Below, piece by piece: positions 1-8,720 of a DNA stretch of 64,000 bases (the stretch's first letter is position 1; each line of letters starts with the position of its first letter). Below the pieces are notes generated by a model. The model searched no databases. It was not told the origin of the DNA and saw only the letters and a list, made by a program, of their open reading frames with translations. A program made the position numbers and the translations under genes. This stretch comes from Bacillota bacterium (GTDB lineage: Bacteria > Bacillota > Clostridia > Acetivibrionales > DSM-1351): contig JAEZRV010000088.1 of assembly GCA_023444055.1 (NCBI GenBank), forward strand, positions 17,899-81,898. Reading direction: 5' to 3'.

Positions 1-146
1 TTAAATAAAGAGTGTACTGCTGACCTCGCCCAATTGGTGGGAGAGAGCTAAATTATAACGAGGCAAGAAAATGTCCCACGGCGGGTACCGCTTTGGTTTT
101 CAGGTGGTGAGAATATCTCCTGCCTCGCTTACACTCCGCTGATGTC

Positions 147-177
147 CTGAAATTTTTCTACAATCGAAAAATTTCAG
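147..177. repeat. Perfect 12-bp inverted repeat (hairpin)
   Basis: The arm at 147-158 (CTGAAATTTTTC) is exactly complementary to 166-177, with a 7-nt loop. It lies in gene-free DNA at the left edge of the window. The segment just downstream at 230-250 (GGGCACTGAAAAAGTCC) resembles the ends of some insertion sequences, but I see no transposase. Function unknown. Confidence 0.5.
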
Positions 178-262
178 TTTGAATCTAAGCGTTATAACTA
201 AGTGTAAATAAACAGAGTTCTTTGCATCGAGGGCACTGAAAAAGTCCTTTGGGGCATTTGAG

Positions 263-299
263 AAAAGTCGTAGGTATAACAAATAACCCACGACTTTTT
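263..299 (+). terminator. Putative intrinsic terminator
   Basis: AAAAGTCGT at 263-271 pairs with ACGACTTTT at 290-298, and a T-run follows. It would end a transcript entering from the left, for a gene or RNA outside this window. Confidence 0.5.
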
Positions 300-955
300 C
301 TTGTATAAAACGTCAAATGTACGGATGTTACTAGTGTTACAAGCACTTCTATTGTATGAGATATAATATCAAATTAGGTAGATGATACTATGATTCAGCA
401 ACAGCAAACCATGATTTTAAGTCATAAATGGACATTTATGATTTAGTCGTCCCAAAGACAATATGCTGAGTTAAATAAATGAATTAGTAAACCTTTCTTT
501 TGTATACTACGAACTTGAAGATAAATATTGTTTGGACAACGGGTGTAATGCAATTAGTCCCATCCGGATGTTTAAATATCCTTTATTAAAATCTATTTTT
601 GACTTGTCTGACATAGATATGTAAACTATGCTGATGTGACAGAAAAGTATCAACCGTTTACTTCTTTTAAAATATAGCTTTTCTCCACTTTAATTATAAC
701 ACATAAAAAATTATAAATATAGACTATTTGTTCTCATTGACCAGTGCTATAATTCAATAACATTGTTAATAAAAATCCTCTAGAAAGAAAATTGTCGGGT
801 ACATTAAATATTTGTAAAAGGTACATTATAGATAGTGTCTTCCCCTTTATAAATTCTGCTCTAGTCGTATAGCATAAATTCTGCGCAAGTGACTATTTAG
901 TTTAATCTAATTGAGCCTTGGTATGAGAAAATAAAATTATTTGAGGAGGAATGTA
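300..955. other. Gene-free interval upstream of the helicase
   Basis: No convincing reading frame is visible on either strand. A near-ideal hairpin (TCATAAATG at 422-430 with CATTTATGA at 433-441, 2-nt loop) is the only clear structure. The rest looks like eroded AT-rich DNA and presumably holds the promoter of the gene starting at 956. Confidence 0.4.
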
Positions 956-3223
956 ATGATTACAGACAAAGAAACATGGGATTATGAAAAGAACTATTTA
1001 GTGAGAGTCGTTGATGAAATAAAAATACAACTTGATAAAGGGATTAATGCCGCAAGCAATTTCAAAAAAGAAGCAATCAGCATACAAAAGAGCATGTGGG
1101 AAGATGTTAAATGTGCCTCTACAAGTTTGTTTGACCTGGAGTATGCTACTCAGATGTGGCAATATCAAACAGATGTTTCTAATCAGGCCCGGAAGTATAA
1201 ATTTTCATATGATACAGTAAAAACTCTTGAACGAATGCTGCAAAGTCCTTATTTCGGAAGAATAGACTTTGTTGAAGATGGAGAGGAAAAGGCAGAACAA
1301 ATCTACATTGGTATACAAAATTTAAGGAAGAGCAAAAACCTGGATATCCTTGTTTATGACTGGAGGGCGCCCATATCTAGCATGTTTTATGACTTTGAAA
1401 TTGGTTTATGCAATTATGAGTGCCCTGCAGGATTAATCAATGGGCAAATGCTGCTTAAAAGACAATACAAAATCGAGAATCTGAATATTGTCTATATGTT
1501 TGATAGTAGCTTAAGTATAAACGATGAAATGCTCAAGGAAATATTAGCGAAAAGCACAGATAATAGGATGAAAACTATTGTAATCAGTATCCAGCGGGAA
1601 CAAAATACTGTTATCAGGAATAGCCAGGATAGGATACTTATTGTTGAAGGTCCTGCTGGTAGTGGAAAGACGTCAATTGCGCTTCATAGGGCAGCATATC
1701 TTTTGTACAAATACCGGGATAGTATAAAGTCGGAAAATATACTTGTTTTTTCTCCAAACCATGTGTTTGAAGATTATATTTCCAGTGTGCTACCTGAATT
1801 GGGGGAAGAGAATATTCAGAGAAGTACATTTGCACATTTTTTTGGAAGTGTGTTTGAACCGGAATATAAAATTGAAACTATGAATCAACAAATTGAATAT
1901 ATTTTGTCAGGCTATTCTGATGAAACAAGGCTGCGATGTATCAAATTTAAAGCATCATTACAGTTTCTTACTATCTTAAAAATGTATGTACAGCAGCTTG
2001 AAAATGGTATATATGAGGAGTTTACAAATTTAGAATACAATGGTGTTCTTATTATTTCTGCTGAAGATATTTACATGCTTTTTACGAATGACTATAGCCG
2101 TTTCCCATATGCGAAACGGTTGGAAAAGCTACGCCAACGACTTTTTTATCTTCTGGAGCAATGTGAGGAAAAGCGGATTAAAGATTTATTGGAAAAGGAT
2201 TTCCAACAAAACCATTCAATCACCGAACAAGAGAGTATATTAGCAAATAAAAAAGCAAAGACAGAATATGAAAACCTTAATAATGAGATCATAAAAATGA
2301 CTTCTTTTGATATTTGCCTGCTGTACGAGAATTTATTCAGGAATATCCAGTCATATGCTCAAACTGAGGATATACAGGAGATTGGAAATCTTAAGAGTTT
2401 TGGTATATATACAATATGTCAATTACAGCAGAGAATCATCAGTTACGAGGATGTAGCTCCAATTATATTTCTAAAAGCTGTGCTTGATGCTTTAGGTAAT
2501 ACGAAATCCATTAAGCATGTTATCATTGATGAGGCTCAGGATTATACAGTTACCCAATATGAAATTTTCAAGAAGGTTTTTGGACACTGTAATATGACTG
2601 TGCTCGGAGACGTAAACCAGTCGGTCAATGGATATATGAATATTGGAGGCTTTGATATTATCGCAGACACATTTAAAAGTATGAATGCGAAAAGCATTTC
2701 TTTAACAAAAAGCTACCGTTCAAGCAAAGAGATATCGGATTTTTGCAAAGAAATCCTTATGTCTCAGAACCTATCCGAACAGTTAAATCGCCATGGTAGT
2801 AAACCAAAAATCATAAGAATTAATGAGAGCGATTTATACAGAAAAATTGCAGATGATATCACTGAGTTGAAGGGCAAGAACCATAAGCTGATTGCAGTTA
2901 TCTGTAAAACGGCTAGTCAATGTGAAGCAGTGTATAAATCCATTAGTTCCTACATGGACATAAGCCTTATATCAAATCAAAACGAAGTATATCAAGGGGG
3001 TGTGGTAATAATACCTTCGTACCTTGCTAAAGGTCTTGAGTTTGATGCTGTTTTAGTTAATTCGATTGAGGATAAGGACTATTCCAGAGAAGAAGACAGA
3101 AGGCTGCTTTATACAGTATGTACAAGAGCTTTGCATGAACTGTATTTATACTACTTTGATAACATGTCTGGTTTGGTTAAAAAGATAGGTGAAGAGTTTT
3201 ATTCTATAGAAAACATGGAATAG
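956..3223 (+). CDS. helD: HelD-like UvrD/Rep-family helicase
   Basis: A superfamily 1 NTPase of about 755 aa, resembling the HelD family that removes RNA polymerase from stalled or terminated complexes. Visible motifs are Walker A GPAGSGKT at about residues 232-239, followed by SIALHRAAYLLY as is usual for HelD; Walker B IIDEAQD near 523; and the UvrD-type motif SYRSSKEI. The N-terminal 200 residues are helix-rich, matching the coiled-coil arm that enters the polymerase secondary channel in characterised HelD. The start is placed at ATG 956 because AGGAGG at 944-949 sits at correct spacing, while the in-frame TTG at 941 overlaps that site. It is monocistronic, and a strong terminator follows. 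A different DNA helicase of the same superfamily is less likely. Confidence 0.85.
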   Translation: MITDKETWDYEKNYLVRVVDEIKIQLDKGINAASNFKKEAISIQKSMWEDVKCASTSLFDLEYATQMWQYQTDVSNQARKYKFSYDTVKTLERMLQSPYFGRIDFVEDGEEKAEQIYIGIQNLRKSKNLDILVYDWRAPISSMFYDFEIGLCNYECPAGLINGQMLLKRQYKIENLNIVYMFDSSLSINDEMLKEILAKSTDNRMKTIVISIQREQNTVIRNSQDRILIVEGPAGSGKTSIALHRAAYLLYKYRDSIKSENILVFSPNHVFEDYISSVLPELGEENIQRSTFAHFFGSVFEPEYKIETMNQQIEYILSGYSDETRLRCIKFKASLQFLTILKMYVQQLENGIYEEFTNLEYNGVLIISAEDIYMLFTNDYSRFPYAKRLEKLRQRLFYLLEQCEEKRIKDLLEKDFQQNHSITEQESILANKKAKTEYENLNNEIIKMTSFDICLLYENLFRNIQSYAQTEDIQEIGNLKSFGIYTICQLQQRIISYEDVAPIIFLKAVLDALGNTKSIKHVIIDEAQDYTVTQYEIFKKVFGHCNMTVLGDVNQSVNGYMNIGGFDIIADTFKSMNAKSISLTKSYRSSKEISDFCKEILMSQNLSEQLNRHGSKPKIIRINESDLYRKIADDITELKGKNHKLIAVICKTASQCEAVYKSISSYMDISLISNQNEVYQGGVVIIPSYLAKGLEFDAVLVNSIEDKDYSREEDRRLLYTVCTRALHELYLYYFDNMSGLVKKIGEEFYSIENME

Positions 3224-3228
3224 TTTTT

Positions 3229-3280
3229 GGGTAAATTTTGCTGAAATAACAACAGCAAAGCAAAAAATTATCCCCCTTTT
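3229..3280 (+). terminator. Terminator after the helicase gene
   Basis: GGGTAA with ATTTTGCTG on the left pairs with CAGC and then TTATCCCC on the right, with small internal loops, and is followed by TTTT. The core GCTG/CAGC stem closes a 9-nt loop. Confidence 0.5.
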
Positions 3281-3357
3281 ATAACATTCATTAAGGCAAA
3301 AATAGTATAATATTATAAGATTAAATTAACACTAGTACTTAAAAAGAGAGGCTCTAA

Positions 3358-4056
3358 GTGAAAAAAATACTAATAATTGATGATGAACTTGCAATCAGGG
3401 ATCTTACCGAATTGGTGCTTACACGAGAGAATTACAAGGTAAAAACAGCAGAGGATGGCAGGAGGGGACTTGTTGAAATGGACTCCTTCCAGCCTGACCT
3501 AGTACTGCTTGATTTAATGCTGCCTGATTACTCGGGTTATGATTTGTGCAAGGAAATCGTCAATAAATCTGGTATTCCTGTAATAATGTTATCTGCAAAG
3601 AATGAAACCATAGATAAGGTATTAGGGCTTGAACTTGGTGCCGAAGATTATATTACCAAGCCCTTTGATAATAGAGAACTGATAGCCAGAATCAAAGTAG
3701 TTCTGAGAAGGTATGAAAACAATGAGCAGGCAAAAAATGAAGCCACAAAACAGTTTATCTGTGGAGAACTGGAGATTAATCCTGAAACAAAAGTGGTACT
3801 GAAAAACGGTATTCAAGTATTACTGACGGCAAAAGAATTTAAAATTCTTGAAACTCTGTTTAGAAGGCCAAAAAAGATATTTACCAGAGAGGAGCTCCTT
3901 GAAATAGTGTGGGGTTATGATTATGTAGGTGACAGCAGAAGCGTTGATATGACAATAATGCGCCTTAGAAAGAAAGTGGAGGAGGATTCTGAAAACCCAA
4001 AGTATGTGAAAACAATTTACGGCTTTGGTTATCAGCTTGGAGGTGACTCCACTTGA
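3358..4056 (+). CDS. OmpR/PhoB-family response regulator
   Basis: 232 aa. The N-terminal receiver domain has the acidic pair DD near residue 9, the phospho-acceptor D52 (LLDLMLPD) and K101 (TKPFD). The C-terminal winged helix (about 130-228) ends in the family signature VKTIYGFGYQL. The start is GTG 3358, preceded by AGAGAGG. The stop overlaps the start of the histidine kinase by 4 bp, so the two are translationally coupled and form a two-component pair. The signal sensed cannot be read from the sequence. A lipoprotein gene follows downstream and may or may not be a target. Confidence 0.93.
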   Translation: MKKILIIDDELAIRDLTELVLTRENYKVKTAEDGRRGLVEMDSFQPDLVLLDLMLPDYSGYDLCKEIVNKSGIPVIMLSAKNETIDKVLGLELGAEDYITKPFDNRELIARIKVVLRRYENNEQAKNEATKQFICGELEINPETKVVLKNGIQVLLTAKEFKILETLFRRPKKIFTREELLEIVWGYDYVGDSRSVDMTIMRLRKKVEEDSENPKYVKTIYGFGYQLGGDST

Positions 4057-5450
4057 AGTTTTCAACCAAACTGCTTTTGAATTTTTTATTTTTCTCTGTA
4101 TTATCTTTTACAATAATTATTATTTCAGCAAATAAAGCCATAGATTACTTCAGTTTTGTAACTATTGAGAAACAAATGATGGAAAAGGCTGATATGTGCG
4201 AATTATCATTTAGAGAAGTACTTACAAGACATGATAAGTCAGAAGCTCAAGCAGACCCTTCAAATATTGCCAAAAGTGCTTTGGAAGCTTTAAAGGCATC
4301 GGGAAAAGAAGTGAGAATTTACGACAATAACCTAAAGCTTCTGGGTATGGCTAGAGACGGAATAATAATAAATAACGCAGCGCCTATGATTTTTAAAGAG
4401 AATATTGAAAATTCCTTAAAGGGAAATTATTCTTACACAGTTACAGAGAATAAGCTAATATATTTTTCTATACCTATTCAAGACAAATATTATCAAAATG
4501 TTTATGTGTTTGAACTTGTGGAAAATATATCTTACTTTTATGATATTATGAATAAAATCAGATATATATTGTTTGTAGGGGCAGCAGGATTTATTTTACT
4601 GATTACTATTTCAAGCTTATACATCTCCCGCAAAACTACCAAACCTATAAAATATCTTCTCGGGGCAACTGAAAAGTTCTCAAAACAACAATTTGAGAAT
4701 GTCAGTTTGAATAGAAAAGATGAGCTGGGGATGCTTGCAGCAGGTTTAAATCAGATGGGAATTCAATTGAGTGATTATATACAATATCAAAAACAGTTTA
4801 TTTCCAATGTGTCCCATGAACTAAAAACACCTCTTGCTGCGATAAGGGGCTTTTCTCAATATTTATTAGAGGGAGAAAATGAGAGTGAGGAATTAAAAAA
4901 AGTGTACTATCATCTTGTAAATGAATCGGATCGCCTTACAAAACTTATTAATGAGTTATTGATATTGTCCCGTTTTGATAAAGCCACACAGGAGCTTAAC
5001 ACCGAAAGGACAAATTTATCTGAATTAACTGATGATGTCATCAGAGAGTCTGAGGCGAAAGCTAAAAGAAAAGAAATCACTTTAGTGACAAAAATAAAAA
5101 AAGATGTGTTCGTCAATGTGAATAAAATACTTATGTCTCACGCAATTGCCAATGTTATAGATAATGCAATAAAGTACTCTAAACCTAAAAGTCTGATTAA
5201 TGTGGAAACCTTTGTAATTGAAAAAGAAGCAGTTATAAAAATAAGCGATCAGGGTATCGGTATAGCGCAAAGGGATATTGAATTAGTGCAGGAAAGGTTT
5301 TTTAGAGCTAAAAATTCAATGATTGCAAATGGTTCGGGATTGGGACTTTCAATTTGTAAAGAGATACTAGATAAATTTAACGGGCATTTGGTAATAGAAA
5401 GTGAAATTGATGTTGGGACAGTAGTTTTATTGGTTATACCACTAGCATAA
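4053..5450 (+). CDS. Membrane sensor histidine kinase
   Basis: 465 aa. There are two membrane segments (about 8-28 and 170-190) flanking an extracytoplasmic sensor region of about 140 residues. A HAMP linker (KPIKYLLGATEKFSK) follows, then a HisKA domain with phospho-accepting H255 in SHELKTPLA, then a HATPase with N box (NVIDNAIKYS), G1 box (DQGIGI), F box and G2 box (GSGLGLSI). The start is TTG 4053 with GGAGGTG upstream, overlapping the response-regulator stop. The layout is that of PhoR/VanS-like kinases. The sensor domain shows no family I recognise. Confidence 0.93.
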   Translation: MKFSTKLLLNFLFFSVLSFTIIIISANKAIDYFSFVTIEKQMMEKADMCELSFREVLTRHDKSEAQADPSNIAKSALEALKASGKEVRIYDNNLKLLGMARDGIIINNAAPMIFKENIENSLKGNYSYTVTENKLIYFSIPIQDKYYQNVYVFELVENISYFYDIMNKIRYILFVGAAGFILLITISSLYISRKTTKPIKYLLGATEKFSKQQFENVSLNRKDELGMLAAGLNQMGIQLSDYIQYQKQFISNVSHELKTPLAAIRGFSQYLLEGENESEELKKVYYHLVNESDRLTKLINELLILSRFDKATQELNTERTNLSELTDDVIRESEAKAKRKEITLVTKIKKDVFVNVNKILMSHAIANVIDNAIKYSKPKSLINVETFVIEKEAVIKISDQGIGIAQRDIELVQERFFRAKNSMIANGSGLGLSICKEILDKFNGHLVIESEIDVGTVVLLVIPLA

Positions 5451-5519
5451 TGTTACAAGAATGATACAAGTCTGTTATTACACTAATAAAATTTATATAT
5501 ATAATGACCTCATAAGAAC

Positions 5520-5712
5520 TCAACTTTACCACATATAAGTCTATTCGGTGCGAGACACATATCAATGGTTTGTTGCTAAAACAATTGAAGGAATTAGTAA
5601 TGCTTCATCTATCTACAAGCCGATTCATTAATTATTTCAAACCCGACTTTCCATTGATTAAGTCGGAACACCTACAATTTTCAGTTGGGAAAGTTGAGTA
5701 AAAAAATAAATT
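5520..5712. other. Structured intergenic element, copy 1 of 2
   Basis: Contains a 17-mer (5560-5576, TATCAATGGTTTGTTGC) found again exactly at 33411-33427. A hairpin CAATTTTC/GAAAGTTG at 5675-5696 followed by AGTAA recurs at 33490-33511 as CAATTTTC/GAAAATTG. The arm difference keeps pairing (G-T to A-T). A second hairpin, CCGACTT/AAGTCGG, lies at about 5643-5666. A 19-mer at 5594-5612 recurs with one mismatch at 16120-16138. Unknown function; it lies directly before the lipoprotein gene. Confidence 0.45.
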
Positions 5713-5727
5713 TTGGAGGTATTAACA

Positions 5728-6435
5728 ATGAAAACATTAAAAAAAATATTTACAGTAATTATGATTTTGTCTATTTGTACTACAGTTTTGGCAGGATGTA
5801 AGATAAATAAGGTTGATTCGACTGAAGCAACTTCTAACGTCGATAAGTCAGCGGACATTGTAGGTAATACTTCAGCTGACCCATCTGCAAGTAATTCAAC
5901 TGATAGTAATACAAATTCTTCAGGAAAAGTAATAAAGCAGGGTACAATTCAAAAGGATGGAAATATAATTCTGAAAGAGCTGGCATTTGTTTATAATGGA
6001 AATACAATTGCTATTTCAGACATTGCAGGTGATGAAAAGCTGGAGGGTATTCTGGGAAAAGCTATAGAGAACAAATCTCACACTTATTCGAGCGATGATG
6101 GAAAGAATATGGATAACCTTATCGGCTTTACTGAGAAACAATACAAATTCCCGGGTCTCGATATAAAAACCATCAATGCGGCTGAAAAAAAGGAGTTCTT
6201 TATATTTAGCATTAAAATTACTGACCCGAAATATTCAACAGTGAGAAATATAAGAGTTGGTGATAGTTTGGAAAAGCTTGAGGAGGCATATCCGGAAGGA
6301 AATTTGCTGGGAGGTGGGGCAACTCAAAAAGAGGATGATTTCCAATATCATCCAGTAAATTATGTTGACGGTATGCAATTTCATATTAAAAATAATAAGA
6401 TTGAAAGTATTATGATGTATACGCTTCTGGATTAA
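5728..6435 (+). CDS. Predicted lipoprotein of unknown function
   Basis: About 235 aa. The N-terminus MKTLKKIFTVIMILSICT followed by the lipobox LAGC predicts cleavage by signal peptidase II and a lipid anchor on the outer face of the membrane. A Ser/Thr/Asn/Asp-rich linker (about residues 28-72) then leads to a compact domain of about 150 residues that I do not recognise. Start ATG 5728 is used because GGAGG lies just upstream, overlapping an in-frame TTG at 5713. A strong terminator follows, so the gene is monocistronic. It may belong to the regulon of the preceding two-component system, but this is inferred only from position. Confidence 0.8.
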   Translation: MKTLKKIFTVIMILSICTTVLAGCKINKVDSTEATSNVDKSADIVGNTSADPSASNSTDSNTNSSGKVIKQGTIQKDGNIILKELAFVYNGNTIAISDIAGDEKLEGILGKAIENKSHTYSSDDGKNMDNLIGFTEKQYKFPGLDIKTINAAEKKEFFIFSIKITDPKYSTVRNIRVGDSLEKLEEAYPEGNLLGGGATQKEDDFQYHPVNYVDGMQFHIKNNKIESIMMYTLLD

Positions 6436-6463
6436 TTTTGTAATCGAAAGCAAGGTATGAATG

Positions 6464-6496
6464 GTGCTTAACCAAATTGGGTTAAGCACTATTTTT
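6464..6496 (+). terminator. Terminator after the lipoprotein gene
   Basis: GTGCTTAACC (6464-6473) pairs with GGTTAAGCAC (6480-6489) and is followed by a T-rich tract. Confidence 0.85.
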
Positions 6497-6639
6497 ATCT
6501 TTTTTAGTAGTTTTTATGAAAGAGAGAGAAAATGTGAAAAGAACAAAGATACTAAATGGGGGCTAGATTTTTTATAATGTAACAATTGGCAAATGTCTGT
6601 GCTTGCTGCCGCATAATTTCAAATAGTTGTTATTTCACA

Positions 6640-6668
6640 TTGATATTCTTCGATTTGAAGTATATAAT
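6640..6668 (+). promoter_or_regulatory. Sigma-A-type promoter with palindromic operator in the spacer
   Basis: TTGATA (6640-6645), a spacer of exactly 17 bp and TATAAT (6663-6668). The spacer and -10 region carry an inverted repeat, ATATTCTTC (6643-6651) and GAAGTATAT (6657-6665), matching at 8 of 9 positions around a 5-bp centre. This is the expected place for an ArsR-family repressor to block polymerase, and the first gene downstream encodes such a repressor. Confidence 0.75.
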
Positions 6669-6704
6669 AATATCAGATCGAATATTATAGATATGAGGTA
6701 TGTT

Positions 6705-7016
6705 ATGAACAATCAACATATAGAGAATGCAAAAGTGTTTAAGGCATTTTGCGATGAAAACAGACTATGGATTCTTGAACTTTTACAGAGCGGAGAAAAG
6801 TGCGCTTGCGTTCTTCTTGAACAGCTAAATATAGGTCAATCTACGCTTTCACATCACATGAGGATTTTAGTTCAAAGTGGTATTGTATCTGCTAGGAATG
6901 AAGGAAAGTGGACTTACTACTCAATTTCAGCCGAAGGTGCAATAAAAGTAAAGGACTTAATCAATAGACTAACAACTGTTGATACCGAAAAATTTGACAG
7001 ATGTAATTGTTCATAA
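6705..7016 (+). CDS. ArsR-family metal-responsive repressor
   Basis: About 103 aa, the normal length for this winged-helix family. The HTH region includes QSTLSHHMRILVQSGIVSAR, and the wing is EGKWTYYS. The motif GEKCACVLLEQ places a Cys-x-Cys pair in the alpha-3 helix, where arsenic, antimony and related ions bind in ArsR-type sensors. A second Cys-x-Cys (CNCS) ends the protein. Start ATG 6705 is favoured by GAGGT at 6695-6699; ATG 6693 is an in-frame alternative. It is the first gene of an operon with hgcA and hgcB. Autorepression through the upstream palindrome is likely, with derepression by arsenic or a thiophilic metal. Confidence 0.9.
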   Translation: MNNQHIENAKVFKAFCDENRLWILELLQSGEKCACVLLEQLNIGQSTLSHHMRILVQSGIVSARNEGKWTYYSISAEGAIKVKDLINRLTTVDTEKFDRCNCS

Positions 7017-7032
7017 GTGGAGGTGTGTGAAA

Positions 7033-8229
7033 TTGGAAAATAAAAACTGCTGTAGTAATGATTCCAAATCCAAAACAGTTAGGGTTAAAGCAAAAGTCAA
7101 AATACCGAATAAGTCTGATTCACTGACTTCTATTGAAAACAAAAAATCATGTTGTAGTAGTGGCAGTGAAAAATGTTCAAGTGATACGATAACACAATAT
7201 AGCAAAAAAGACTGTTGGATAATTGGAGAATTAGAAACTGAAGTGGGAATTGTACCACAAGTATCAACTCAATTAGTTTTTAAAGATACATTAGGAACAT
7301 GGAAAAGTCGATGGGGTATCGGTAGAATGAACTATAAGGTAAACCCGGGTATTTATGCAATAGGTACACCGGATAAAGATGCTATTGTTTTGGTAACTGC
7401 TAACTATAAACTAACCTTTGATGCACTTAGGAAGGAACTTGAAGGGCTCAATTTATGGGTTTTGGTACTCGACACTAAGGGTATTAATGTTTGGTGTGCT
7501 GCGGGAAAAGGAACATTTGGAACAAAAGAACTCATTAACCGCATCAGAAAGACTAAACTTTCCTCAATAATATCTCATAAAACATTAATATTACCGCAAT
7601 TAGGTGCACCGGGAGTTAGCGCTCATGAGGTAACAAAAAGCACTGGTTTTAAGATAATATATGGTCCTGTTAGAGCAAATGACATCAAACAGTTTATCAG
7701 TTCTGGCATGATAGCCACTGATGAAATGCGAATTGTAAAATTTAATATGTTAGACCGCCTTGTGCTGACCCCTATGGAGTTAGTACCGACATTCAAGACT
7801 TCACTAATTATATTTGGGATTTTATTTCTATTGAACCTGTTTGTAATCAATCCTTTTGATGGTGTGGATTTTTATGCATATGGTGGTGCATTGATAACAG
7901 GCTGTGTTTTAACTCCTGTCCTGCTCCCTTGGATACCAGGCAGAGCCTTTGCGTGGAAAGGTTGGCTGATGGGTTTCTTATGGACGTTGGTAGTTATTCT
8001 AATAAATAAAGGAATCACAACTCCTTCATTTGGTATTATAAAAGAATTGGGTTATCTTTTTGCATTACCATCAATATCAGCCTTTTATGCGATGAATTTT
8101 ACAGGTTCTTCAACATATACCTCTTTTTCAGGTGTTTTAAAAGAAATGAGAAAAGCTCTTCCTATAATCATTATAACAATAGGCCTGGGAATCCTTTTAT
8201 TATTAGTAAATAGCTTTATAAAGTTTTAA
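7033..8229 (+). CDS. hgcA: Corrinoid protein HgcA, mercury methylation
   Basis: About 398 aa. HgcA transfers a methyl group from its cobalamin to Hg(II) and is required, with HgcB, for methylmercury formation. The diagnostic cap-helix motif NVWCAAGKGTFGT begins at about residue 152, with the cobalt-ligating Cys at 155. Five hydrophobic segments follow in the C-terminal third (about 250-398), matching the membrane domain of the family. The N-terminus has an extra Cys-rich stretch (NCCS, then SCCSSGSEKC) before the corrinoid domain. The start is most likely TTG 7033, about 9 nt after GGAGG (7019-7023); GTG 7027 is too close. It directly follows the ArsR gene and precedes hgcB. Confidence 0.95.
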   Translation: MENKNCCSNDSKSKTVRVKAKVKIPNKSDSLTSIENKKSCCSSGSEKCSSDTITQYSKKDCWIIGELETEVGIVPQVSTQLVFKDTLGTWKSRWGIGRMNYKVNPGIYAIGTPDKDAIVLVTANYKLTFDALRKELEGLNLWVLVLDTKGINVWCAAGKGTFGTKELINRIRKTKLSSIISHKTLILPQLGAPGVSAHEVTKSTGFKIIYGPVRANDIKQFISSGMIATDEMRIVKFNMLDRLVLTPMELVPTFKTSLIIFGILFLLNLFVINPFDGVDFYAYGGALITGCVLTPVLLPWIPGRAFAWKGWLMGFLWTLVVILINKGITTPSFGIIKELGYLFALPSISAFYAMNFTGSSTYTSFSGVLKEMRKALPIIIITIGLGILLLLVNSFIKF

Positions 8230-8282
8230 GGAGATTAAGTGAGATAATACGAATATATGGAAGTTGTTATACGGAGGTTGGT

Positions 8283-8585
8283 ATGAAACATAGATATTTA
8301 AAGAATGTATCTACATTATTGCTAAATTCAGATAAATGTACAGGATGTAAAAGGTGTATTGAAGTTTGTCCTCATAACGTGTTTGGCTTTAAAAATGGAA
8401 AGTCAGAAATTATAGATAAAGACGGATGTATGGAATGTGGCGCTTGCGCTAAGAATTGTCCATTTAACGCATTAGAAGTAAACCCCGGTGTGGGTTGTGC
8501 TGTAGCAATTATCAATGGATGGCTTACAGGAAGTGAACCAAATTGCGACTGTTCAGGGAGTAATAGCAGCGGTGGGTGTTGTTAA
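8283..8585 (+). CDS. hgcB: Ferredoxin HgcB, partner of HgcA
   Basis: 100 aa, carrying two [4Fe-4S] motifs: CTGCKRCIEVCP, and CMECGACAKNCP with the C-M-E-C-G-A-C sequence typical of HgcB. A conserved extra Cys follows (GVGCAVAIINGWL), and the protein ends in a vicinal Cys pair (GGCC). HgcB is thought to supply electrons to reduce the HgcA corrinoid and to handle Hg(II) through its terminal thiols. Start ATG 8283 has GGAGG at 8273-8277. It is the last gene of the arsR-hgcA-hgcB unit. Confidence 0.95.
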   Translation: MKHRYLKNVSTLLLNSDKCTGCKRCIEVCPHNVFGFKNGKSEIIDKDGCMECGACAKNCPFNALEVNPGVGCAVAIINGWLTGSEPNCDCSGSNSSGGCC

Positions 8586-8720
8586 GATTATTATATAGAG
8601 AATTTTTCATTGTCAGTATGGATGGTTAATATGATTTGTGCATGACATAATTATAAAGGATATTGGGAAAATAATAATTAAGATTTTTGTCATTATAACA
8701 TCAAAAAAAGGAGACAGAAA

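Noticed and set aside
100..291. 63-codon minus-strand frame at the left edge
   Set aside because: It crosses two strong hairpins, has no ribosome site and no recognisable protein features.
1..300. Group II intron or structural RNA end
   Set aside because: No domain V-like sequence or other recognisable RNA core was found; only generic hairpins can be supported.
5520..5712. Cyclic-di-GMP or other known riboswitch before the lipoprotein gene
   Set aside because: The conserved cores of the c-di-GMP classes that I know are absent; only the local hairpin is shared between the two copies.
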